This document shows positions 1 to 6,277 of a stretch of DNA of 8,925 bases, one piece after another (the first letter of the stretch is position 1; every line of letters starts with the position of its first letter). The DNA comes from Thermodesulfobacteriota bacterium. GTDB lineage: Bacteria; Desulfobacterota; BSN033; UBA1163. Location of the stretch: positions 1 through 8,925 of the forward strand of contig JASEIE010000153.1 in the NCBI GenBank assembly GCA_030024065.1, written 5' to 3'. The notes beneath the pieces were generated by a model that was not told where the DNA came from, did not search any database, and worked only from the letters and a program-made list of their open reading frames with translations. The translations under genes were made by a program, and so were the position numbers.

Positions 1-2
1 GC

Positions 3-893
3 CAGGGCGCTGAAACGGTCATTTCCCAGATCGCTGCAGAGGAATTGGGCGTTCCTCTTGAGGACATTCGAATCACGGCTGCGGATACAGAAATTACTCC
101 TCTCGATCCCGGGACTTTCGGAAGCGGCGTCACGCTGCGCGCAGGCAATGCGGCTAAAATGGCTGCTCAAGCAGCCAAAGAAAAACTCTTTGAAGCCGTG
201 GCTGAAAAGTTGGAGGTAAAAACCGGGGAATTGGAAGCGAAGAACCGTAGAATCTATGTGAAAGGGAGTCCTGAAAGGGGGATGTCTTTGCAGGAGGCCA
301 TTAAATTCTATCAATATTCGGACCGCCCCATGCCCATCATCGGAAGAGGCTCTTACTATCCACCTGCCAAAGAGCCGACCACCCTTCTTAAAGAAGATGG
401 AAATTTTTCGCCCGCCTATTCATTCATGACCCAGGCCGCTGAGGTGGAGGTGGACACAAAAACAGGAAGGGTGAAAGTCTTAAAAATGGTGGCAAGTCAT
501 GACTGTGGGAGGGCCATCAATCCCATGCTGGTGGAGGGCCAGTTGGAAGGCTCCGTGGTCGGAGGAATGGGCCAGGCGCTTTATGAAGATGTGATCACAG
601 AGAAAGGTCAGGTGTTGAATCCTTCGTTCTTAGATTATGGCATTCCAACGGCCATGGAAGTCCCTTCGGTCACTTCCGTGGAGGTTGAGACAAACGATCC
701 TGAAGGACCATTTGGCGCCAAAGAGTCAGGAGAAGGAACTCAGTTGGCCCCTGCTCCTGCCATCATCAATGCAATTTATGATGCCATCGGAGTGAGATTT
801 AATAGCCTTCCGGTCACCCCGGAAAAGGTTTTGAAGGCCCTTCAAGAAAATGCACAAAACCAAAATCGAGATCCCGAATCAAGTTCGGGATGA
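3..893 (+). CDS. Molybdenum hydroxylase (xanthine dehydrogenase family) large subunit, C-terminal part
   Basis: This is the end of a molybdopterin-cytosine-dinucleotide-type hydroxylase subunit, the family of xanthine dehydrogenase, aldehyde oxidoreductase and 4-hydroxybenzoyl-CoA reductase. The frame is open to the left edge from base 3, beginning QGAETVISQIAAEELGVPL, a typical family segment, so the TTG at 45 is not the start and roughly half or more of the protein lies outside. Family motifs follow in order: RAGNAAKMAA; AAEVEVDTKTGRVKV; DCGRAINPMLVEGQLEG and GGMGQALYED; then GPFGAKESGEG. The second glutamate of the last motif (codon 732-734) aligns with the catalytic base Glu of the family. 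These enzymes usually work in the cytoplasm with separate FAD and 2Fe-2S subunits, which would have to lie upstream. The last eight residues (RDPESSSG) and the stop codon come from a repeat hairpin. The substrate is unknown. The adjacent CoA ligase makes an aromatic or acyl-CoA conceivable, but the two units are convergent and need not be linked. Confidence 0.9.
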   Translation, partial: QGAETVISQIAAEELGVPLEDIRITAADTEITPLDPGTFGSGVTLRAGNAAKMAAQAAKEKLFEAVAEKLEVKTGELEAKNRRIYVKGSPERGMSLQEAIKFYQYSDRPMPIIGRGSYYPPAKEPTTLLKEDGNFSPAYSFMTQAAEVEVDTKTGRVKVLKMVASHDCGRAINPMLVEGQLEGSVVGGMGQALYEDVITEKGQVLNPSFLDYGIPTAMEVPSVTSVEVETNDPEGPFGAKESGEGTQLAPAPAIINAIYDAIGVRFNSLPVTPEKVLKALQENAQNQNRDPESSSG

Positions 894-943
894 CAAAACC
901 ATGGTCAACATTTTTTGTCATGCTGAATTTATTTCAGCATCTC
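868..943. repeat. REPIN-like pair of inverted 27-nt hairpins
   Basis: Two 27-nt units (868-894 and 917-943) lie in opposite orientation around a 22-nt spacer. The first folds as ATCCCGAA, loop TCAAG, TTCGGGAT (871-891). The second folds as ATGCTGAA, loop TTTAT, TTCAGCAT (920-940). Read in the same sense, both begin GAGAT and end ATGAC. The arms extend inward through TGACAAAA (891-898) pairing with TTTTGTCA (913-920). The element overlaps the 3' end and stop codon of the molybdenum hydroxylase gene and lies where two transcription units converge. It may protect both 3' ends. Neither hairpin is followed by a proper U-tract, so it is not called a terminator. Confidence 0.75.
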
Positions 944-972
944 ATTGAGAAGGGATTGGTTGCGTCATTGAC

Positions 973-1140
973 TCATTCGATGATGTCAGAGACATTTTTT
1001 TTGAGGAGATAAACAAAGGTCAGAATAGCCTCTGCATTCTTTTCAACGGCCTCAAATCCACGGCCCAACTCCTTCAATCTTATTGTCCTCTCTTCAATGG
1101 CCTTGATCTCTAAATCCATGGCCTTCAGATCGTATTCCAT
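973..1140 (-). CDS. Small helical protein of unknown function
   Basis: A short frame read as MEYDLKAMDLEIKAIEERTI onward to KKNVSDIIE, 55 residues from the ATG at 1140. AGGAG (1145-1149) lies 4 nt before that ATG. An in-frame ATG at 1152 would give 59 residues (adding MRRM) but has only a weak ribosome site. The sequence is rich in Glu, Lys, Ile and Leu with regularly spaced hydrophobics, as expected for one or two amphipathic helices or a short coiled coil. There is no signal peptide, cysteine motif or clear membrane segment; the stretch AILTFVYLL is too short and is flanked by charges. It is the last gene of the minus-strand cluster, 57-69 bp after the CoA ligase stop, and the residue pattern looks like real coding sequence. 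I do not recognise the family. It could be a partner or stabilising subunit of a neighbour, but nothing shows which. Confidence 0.6.
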   Translation of the reverse strand: MEYDLKAMDLEIKAIEERTIRLKELGRGFEAVEKNAEAILTFVYLLKKNVSDIIE

Positions 1141-1209
1141 CATTCTCCTCATGTCCGCTTGGTAAAGTTTTTTAGTACCCCTGTCTGGCTACTCCAAGAT
1201 ACAGCTTGT

Positions 1210-2529
1210 TTATTTCCGTGTCAAATCCTTAAACCTCGAAGATTTCAAGGTGTAACGGGGCAGGCCTCCGGGTTTAACGATTTCAATCTCAAAGGTCAGG
1301 TTCGACCTTATCTTGAGTTTCTCCTTGATGCGGGATCGAAACTCCTTATACTGGCCTTCACCAATCGAGGGATCAAACTCAACTCTGAGTGTGAGAACAG
1401 GCATCACATCTTCCTTGGTCAGTATGGTTTCAAATTCCACCACTTCCGGAAATTGCCCCCGGATCACCTCTTCTACAATGCTTGGGCTAAAAAAGACCCC
1501 TCGGATTTTCCTCAGATCATCCACCCGGCCTCCGAGTTGATCGACCCGGATGGAGGTCCTCCCACATGGACATGATTCCTTTCTCACCGTCATGATATCT
1601 TTTAAGTTGAAGCGGATGAGGGGAATACATCTCCGGCATAACGGAGTGATCACTGCCACCCCTCTCACTCCCGGAGGAACGGGTTTTGACATCGTCTCAA
1701 GGTCCACCATTTCATGCAAGAAATAGGGCTCGATCACATGCATCCCCTGCTTTTGGGAACACATCCCAGCCCATCCGCCTGGTTCTGTCCCACCGATATG
1801 GTCATACACATCAGCCCCCCACTCCTCTTCTAAACGAAGTCGGGTCGATTCCGGCATGGGCTCACCCGCACAGATCATCTTCTTGATAGGGAGGTCTTTT
1901 TTAGGATTTATTCCCATTTCCTTTGCCACCTCTATCATGTGGAGGCCATACGTAGGTGTGTTCATCAATGCCGTCGCACGAACATCCTTCATCTTCTGGA
2001 TGCGGGCTTTCGTCTCCAGCCCTCCTCCGGGAACCACCTCACACCCCAACTTTTCAGCGGCATAGTGTCCCTGCCAGAAGGCGATGTAGACATTATAGAC
2101 AAAGGGCAAAAACACCCTGTCCGTTGAACGAAATCCTGCTGCATAAAGGATATAACACCAAACGTCTACAACCAATTGCCAGCTCTCATAGGTATCCGGA
2201 AAGAAGACGGGCTTTCCAGTTGTCCCTGAGGTTTGATGAAATACCGATAATTTTTCGGGAGGCACAGCCAGAAGGTCGCCGTAAAGAGAAGCGTCCTTCC
2301 CTTCCTGAGCTTCTCTGAGTTCATCCTTCTCTGTCATGGGAACCTTTGCGATATCATGAAAAGTTCGAATATCCTCAGGTTCAATCCCATGGAGTTTCTT
2401 CTTATAAAAGGGAGAATCCTCTTTTGCCCATTGGAGAGCCTCTCTGAACCGTTTGAGTTCAATCTCCATCAGCCTCTCCCGGGGAAGCGTCTCAATAATG
2501 GGGTTCCAGTATTTTCGATTCTCTTCCAT
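1210..2529 (-). CDS. Phenylacetate-CoA ligase family (PaaK-like) acyl-CoA ligase
   Basis: An ATP/AMP-forming ligase of the PaaK branch of adenylate-forming enzymes, expected to convert a carboxylic acid, CoA and ATP to acyl-CoA, AMP and PPi in the cytoplasm. At 439 residues it has the usual full length. The N-terminus (YWNPIIETLPRERL, then FYKKKL) is typical of the family. The phosphate-binding loop HQTSGTTGKP is at residues 98-107. The adenine/acid-site motif DHIGGTEPGG is at about 243-252, and IRFNLKD (305-311) replaces the usual RTRD-type hinge element. The C-terminal small domain covers about 335-439. Cys257, His264, Cys320 and Cys322 (CPCGRT) resemble the structural zinc site of some PaaK proteins; this is inference. 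The start ATG at 2529 has AAAGGA 5 nt upstream. It follows the Mo/W enzyme gene by 26 bp and was probably co-transcribed. The substrate may be phenylacetate, another aryl acid or another carboxylate, because the family is broad. Confidence 0.9.
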   Translation of the reverse strand: MEENRKYWNPIIETLPRERLMEIELKRFREALQWAKEDSPFYKKKLHGIEPEDIRTFHDIAKVPMTEKDELREAQEGKDASLYGDLLAVPPEKLSVFHQTSGTTGKPVFFPDTYESWQLVVDVWCYILYAAGFRSTDRVFLPFVYNVYIAFWQGHYAAEKLGCEVVPGGGLETKARIQKMKDVRATALMNTPTYGLHMIEVAKEMGINPKKDLPIKKMICAGEPMPESTRLRLEEEWGADVYDHIGGTEPGGWAGMCSQKQGMHVIEPYFLHEMVDLETMSKPVPPGVRGVAVITPLCRRCIPLIRFNLKDIMTVRKESCPCGRTSIRVDQLGGRVDDLRKIRGVFFSPSIVEEVIRGQFPEVVEFETILTKEDVMPVLTLRVEFDPSIGEGQYKEFRSRIKEKLKIRSNLTFEIEIVKPGGLPRYTLKSSRFKDLTRK

Positions 2530-2555
2530 ATCGATCCTTTCAATCTCCTTTGTGT

Positions 2556-4616
2556 CTAAACTTTATGAATTGAACAAAGTTGAGACTTCATCTGGGGGTA
2601 ACCCATGATCGGTTCCCGGCAATGGACATCCGTCAATAGATTCACATTCGCTTCACCCGGCCAGCCATGGGGGATGCTCACCACCCCTTCCATCATCTCC
2701 TCAGTCACCCGTGTCTTGACCCTAATTTTTCCCCGATTCGACTCCACGATAATAGAATCTCCATCTTTAATCCCGTATCTCTCTCCGGTTTTGGGGTGAA
2801 TCTCAGCGTAGGGCCCTGGACTCTTCTCCTTAAGACCTCGAATATTCCGGTGTTGGGTATGGGTGTAATAGAGACTTCGGGCGCCTGTGGTTAGAATCAG
2901 AGGAAACTTCTGAAACAATTGGGGGTCTCCCAGAGGACTCTGATCCGGTTCTCGATAGGTGGGGAGAGGATCAAATCCTGCCTTCTTAAAAGTCTCAGAA
3001 TAGATCTCTATCTTTTTTGAGGGAGTGGAAAAACCCTTCACCTCGAACCCATCCGTCCCATATTTCTTCTCCATGTAGTAAGCCCCTGCTATCTTTTCTT
3101 CCTTTAGCTCTTTGTATCTTAATCCAGTCGGTTTCAATTCAAGTTCTACCACTTCTTCATCGGTCTCCCAAGGGAAAACTTCTCCCATGCCCATCCTCTT
3201 TGCTAACTCTTTCCAGAACATGAACTCCGATCTGCTCTCGTAAAGGGGCTCAATCGCTTTCTTTCTCAGCATCAGGTATGGCATGCCATGGCAGACATTG
3301 TAACTATAAGCCAACCCATTCTTTTCGAGATGGGAACATCCAGGGAGCACATAGTGGGCAAGTTCAGCAGTCTCCGTCATGAATAAATCGTGGACCACCA
3401 AAAGTTCGAGCTTCTTGAGCGCCTCTCTGAAGACATTCGAATCAGGCATGCTCACCACCGGATTTCCTCCTGTCACGATCAGGGCTTTGATCACATCGGG
3501 AACACTATCCGGAAAACAGACCACCTGCCCGAAAGGGCTCTTTCTCCCCCAGAAGTCATAAAAGAGTGTGTAGTCATCCGCACCGATGGGCATTCTTTCT
3601 GTAGGAATCCCTAAGCCTGTTAATGAAAGCCTGGGACCGATCACCCAACCTCCAGGGTTATTAATGTTACCTGTGATCGTTTGAAGGATGGCAAAGGCAC
3701 GGCTATTCTGCGTCCCATTTGCCGTCTGATCCTGGGTATTGGTCCCCTGAAAAATGCTTGCACTTTCAGCCGTGGCGTATAGCCGGGCGAGTTTTTTGAT
3801 GTCTTCAGCCGGAACCCATGTAATCTTCTCTGCCCACTGCGGCGTATAGGGCTCAATATGGGATACCAGTTTATCGAATCCATAGGTCCACTTCTCCACA
3901 AAATCCTTGTCATAGAGATTCTCTTTGATGATGATATGCATTAAGGCGAGGGCAAGGGCGCCGTCTGTCCCTGGACGAATGGGGAGGTACATATCAGCCT
4001 TTTTGGCTAAAGAGATTCTCTTGGGATCAATCACCACAAGTTTTGATCCCTTCGCCAGATTTTCTCGAAGAGCTAAGTGTAATGGAAAATCAGACTGTTC
4101 TGGATTGTGACCCCAAAGTAAATAAAGTTTGGTATTCATCTCCTCAACCGGGTATTTCCCAAAGGTCATCTGCCTAGCCCGGATACGCATGCGATAGCAG
4201 ATCCCCTCTACCGAGATGAAATTAGGACTGCCGAAAGCTCCTTTAAATCGTTGGGCACACTCCATCATTTCAAGATTTTCAACTCCGATGGAGCCGCTGA
4301 AGATGCTCAGACTCTCTGGTCCAAATTCCTTCTTCAAACTTTGCAATTTATCGGCAATTTCTGTCAGGGCAATGTCCCAAGAAATTCTCTTCCATTCGCC
4401 ATTGACTTTCTTCAAAGGATATTTGAGACGATCGGGATGATAAACCAGTTCGATGGCTCTCGCTCCCTTGGGACAGAGTCGTCCCTTATTCAAAGGATGA
4501 TCTTTAAGTCCCTGCACTTTTGTGATCCTACCCTCTTCTACCAATACGTTCATCCCGCAACTGTGATAACAAATGGTGCAATCTGTGGCGACCCACTTTG
4601 ATTTTGGGCTTTTCAT
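2556..4616 (-). CDS. Cytoplasmic Mo/W-bisPGD, 4Fe-4S oxidoreductase (DMSO reductase superfamily)
   Basis: A molybdopterin oxidoreductase of 686 residues in the formate dehydrogenase / acetylene hydratase neighbourhood of the superfamily. An N-terminal 4Fe-4S domain has Cys13, Cys16, Cys20 and Cys48 (CX2CX3CX27C). The molybdopterin domain follows (RISWDIALTEIADKL, then VVIDPKR and LPIRPGTDGALALA). The C-terminal dinucleotide-binding domain starts near residue 560 and ends with HGWPGEANVNLLTD. Cys140 in GICYRMR aligns with the metal-ligand Sec/Cys of formate dehydrogenases and the Cys141 ligand of acetylene hydratase. The residue after it is Tyr141, not the formate dehydrogenase His, and Tyr17 occupies the position of the acetylene hydratase catalytic Asp13. 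There is no twin-arginine signal, so it should stay in the cytoplasm, and no iron-sulfur or membrane partner gene is adjacent. I chose the ATG at 4616 because AGGAG lies 8 nt upstream; the in-frame TTG at 4622 is only 2 nt from it. The substrate is unknown. Confidence 0.85.
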   Translation of the reverse strand: MKSPKSKWVATDCTICYHSCGMNVLVEEGRITKVQGLKDHPLNKGRLCPKGARAIELVYHPDRLKYPLKKVNGEWKRISWDIALTEIADKLQSLKKEFGPESLSIFSGSIGVENLEMMECAQRFKGAFGSPNFISVEGICYRMRIRARQMTFGKYPVEEMNTKLYLLWGHNPEQSDFPLHLALRENLAKGSKLVVIDPKRISLAKKADMYLPIRPGTDGALALALMHIIIKENLYDKDFVEKWTYGFDKLVSHIEPYTPQWAEKITWVPAEDIKKLARLYATAESASIFQGTNTQDQTANGTQNSRAFAILQTITGNINNPGGWVIGPRLSLTGLGIPTERMPIGADDYTLFYDFWGRKSPFGQVVCFPDSVPDVIKALIVTGGNPVVSMPDSNVFREALKKLELLVVHDLFMTETAELAHYVLPGCSHLEKNGLAYSYNVCHGMPYLMLRKKAIEPLYESRSEFMFWKELAKRMGMGEVFPWETDEEVVELELKPTGLRYKELKEEKIAGAYYMEKKYGTDGFEVKGFSTPSKKIEIYSETFKKAGFDPLPTYREPDQSPLGDPQLFQKFPLILTTGARSLYYTHTQHRNIRGLKEKSPGPYAEIHPKTGERYGIKDGDSIIVESNRGKIRVKTRVTEEMMEGVVSIPHGWPGEANVNLLTDVHCREPIMGYPQMKSQLCSIHKV

Positions 4617-4624
4617 CTCCAATT

Positions 4625-4629
4625 CTCCT
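4625..4629 (-). promoter_or_regulatory. Ribosome binding site that decides the Mo/W enzyme start
   Basis: On the minus strand AGGAG ends 8 nt before the ATG at 4616, a normal spacing. The alternative TTG start at 4622 would leave only 2 nt. The rest of the 82-bp gap (4617-4698) shows only weak competing stems (AAACCT with AGGTTT, CATCCC with GGGATG) and no U-tract. Confidence 0.6.
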
Positions 4630-4698
4630 CAGAATATCAATCAGACCTTCGTAACTCTTCGGAAAACCTCATCCCATGAAGGTTTGGGGGATGGATTT

Positions 4699-6081
4699 CT
4701 ACCGATTTCGTAAAAGAAGGGATGACCACTTTTGAAGATTTCGAATCTTCTCAAAGTTCTTCACCTGATCCACAATTTTTAAGCGCCTTTCCCTCGTTAA
4801 AACACGACCACTCAAATCGTTAAATTTTTCGATCACTTCATCCCAGGATAGGGGATTTTCAGGATCACCTTTGCAATATTCAACCCTGGTGAAATATTTC
4901 ATGCTGTCTTTCGTTAAAATTTCAGCTGTAGCACACCACTGTTTCGGGAAGGTCTTCTCCAGATCGGGGTCCGTCACACATTCAACCCGCCTCATCATTC
5001 GTTTCACTTCTTCTGACCGAATTTTAGAGAGATGAAACTCCCCCAGACCCGCTTTTCGGTAAAGAATTGCGACGGCTGCACCGAAAGGCATACTGAATTG
5101 AGCATCAACGATCGACTGAGGGGTGTATTTTTCCTCCAACGGTTCTGCAATAAGATGGGCCCCTGCCCGTAAAACTCCCGCCCTAACCTTCTCCACCTTC
5201 TCCGGAGGGAGATCATTCTCTTTGACAATCTTCAAGATCGCATCAATCGGAGGCTGCATATAACGGCAGCAAGCATGAGGTTTGACAGAGGTTCGGAGGA
5301 TTTCGTATTGAGAGCCAACTCCTTCCAAAACCTTAGTTTCATCTGCCCCATCCGAATAGGAATGAAGAAATCCATCTCTACCTTCAATGATCGACGTGGG
5401 ACCTCTGAACCCTTTTTTAGCCAATTGAGCTGCGATCATCCCGCTATGGGCCGCCCACCCAGGATGAAAACGCTTTGTCCACGCCCCCTGAGCCAAATAC
5501 TCCATCGACCCCGCCGCTTGACTCCCAGCAATTCCCAAGGCACTCAATATCTCCTTCTCCCTTAAACCCAATAGCTTTGAAGCAGCCACACTTGAACCAA
5601 AAGGTCCACATATACCAGTCGGGTGAAAACCCCTCTTATAGCTGTTCTGCGCCCCAAGGGCCCTTCCCAAACGGATCATCACCTCGTAACCTAAAACCAC
5701 TGCCTCGATAAACTTCTTCCCGGCCCCTCCAACCATCTCACTCGTAGCTAAAGCAGCAGGGAAGACAACTACCCCAGGATGGAGGGAAGCTTCATTGTTC
5801 ACATCATCCATCTCAATGGCATGGGCAGAGATACCATTTGCCATGGCTGAATATAAATGAAGGGTTCTCTCTTTCGTCCCGATGATCACTCCATCCTGAT
5901 GGCCATGGCCCATTTTCCTCACGAACCGATATATACTCTGAGAAGACGCTTCTTGGGAACCCCGACAGGCTACACCGATGAAGTCAAGAAAAAAGTATTT
6001 GACCCGATCGACGACTTCCTCGGGAAGGTGTTGGAACTTCAAACCATGACAATATCTTGCTAACTCTTGAGTAATGCCCAT
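4699..6081 (-). CDS. MmgE/PrpD family protein (2-methylcitrate dehydratase / cis-aconitate decarboxylase-like)
   Basis: A member of the MmgE/PrpD fold, which includes 2-methylcitrate dehydratase, cis-aconitate decarboxylase and iminodisuccinate epimerase. All act on polar di- or tricarboxylates without a metal. From the ATG at 6081 it has 460 residues, the usual family length. Typical motifs are HAIEMDDVNNEASLHPG (87-103), GFHPTGICGPFG (151-162), WTKRFHPGWAAHSG (201-214), KPHACCRYMQPPIDA (267-281) and DAQFSMPF (326-333). Asp93, His101, His153, Lys203 and His269 correspond to the cluster lining the pocket of cis-aconitate decarboxylase. The frame is open to an ATG at 6186, but those 35 extra residues (including FFATLRMT) are a translated intergenic repeat, so they are excluded. 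The ribosome site at 6081 is weak (AGAGAAGA 4-5 nt upstream). The gene sits in a cluster without a citrate synthase or other methylcitrate-cycle gene, so a propionate role is not supported. The substrate is open. Confidence 0.88.
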   Translation of the reverse strand: MGITQELARYCHGLKFQHLPEEVVDRVKYFFLDFIGVACRGSQEASSQSIYRFVRKMGHGHQDGVIIGTKERTLHLYSAMANGISAHAIEMDDVNNEASLHPGVVVFPAALATSEMVGGAGKKFIEAVVLGYEVMIRLGRALGAQNSYKRGFHPTGICGPFGSSVAASKLLGLREKEILSALGIAGSQAAGSMEYLAQGAWTKRFHPGWAAHSGMIAAQLAKKGFRGPTSIIEGRDGFLHSYSDGADETKVLEGVGSQYEILRTSVKPHACCRYMQPPIDAILKIVKENDLPPEKVEKVRAGVLRAGAHLIAEPLEEKYTPQSIVDAQFSMPFGAAVAILYRKAGLGEFHLSKIRSEEVKRMMRRVECVTDPDLEKTFPKQWCATAEILTKDSMKYFTRVEYCKGDPENPLSWDEVIEKFNDLSGRVLTRERRLKIVDQVKNFEKIRNLQKWSSLLLRNR

Positions 6082-6142
6082 AAAATCTTCTCTGAATCGA
6101 AATGTCAAATTATGATACCGTGCTAAAAAAGTGCCCTTCATT

Positions 6143-6229
6143 GTCATTCTGAGCGTAGCGAAGAATCTCCACTTCTTTATAATCATGAAGTTATAAGATT
6201 CTTCGTCGCCTGTGGCTCCTCAGAATGAC
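6143..6229. repeat. REPIN-like inverted repeat between flavoprotein and PrpD genes
   Basis: The left unit 6143-6169 and right arm 6196-6229 face each other. GTCATTCTGAG (6143-6153) pairs perfectly with CTCAGAATGAC (6219-6229), and CGAAGAATCT (6159-6168) with AGATTCTTCG (6196-6205). The bases between the two stems on each side do not match (5 nt against 13 nt), so the structure has an internal loop. The unit has the same GTCAT...ATCTC ends as the repeat at 868-943. It fills most of the 196-bp gap and would sit in the operon mRNA. Confidence 0.75.
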
Positions 6230-6235
6230 CGGGTT

Positions 6236-6256
6236 CGAGCTTTTCCCAACAGCTCG
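6236..6256. other. Small hairpin downstream of the flavoprotein stop codon
   Basis: CGAGCT (6236-6241) and AGCTCG (6251-6256) form a 6-bp stem with a 9-nt loop, just after the flavoprotein stop codon in the direction of transcription and before the larger repeat. ACCG and CGGT flank it imperfectly. No run of U follows on the minus strand, so it is more likely an mRNA stability structure, or chance, than a terminator. Confidence 0.3.
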
Positions 6257-6277
6257 GTAAAATTTGGCATTGCTTCC

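Noticed and set aside
868..943. Bidirectional rho-independent terminator at the convergent junction
   Set aside because: The hairpins are good but neither is followed by a U-tract on the relevant strand. The structure is better explained as a repeat pair, though it may still stabilise 3' ends.
1153..1209. Terminator between the CoA ligase and the small gene
   Set aside because: The stem (AGTA with TACT, plus CC with GG) is short and bulged and is followed by A residues, not U, on the minus strand.
1159..1575. 138-codon open frame on the plus strand
   Set aside because: Antisense to the 3' end of the CoA ligase gene. It is a shadow frame.
2556..4616. Phenylacetyl-CoA:acceptor oxidoreductase catalytic subunit (PadB), suggested by the adjacent PaaK-like ligase
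   Set aside because: No iron-sulfur or membrane partner genes are adjacent. Context with one ligase is not enough.
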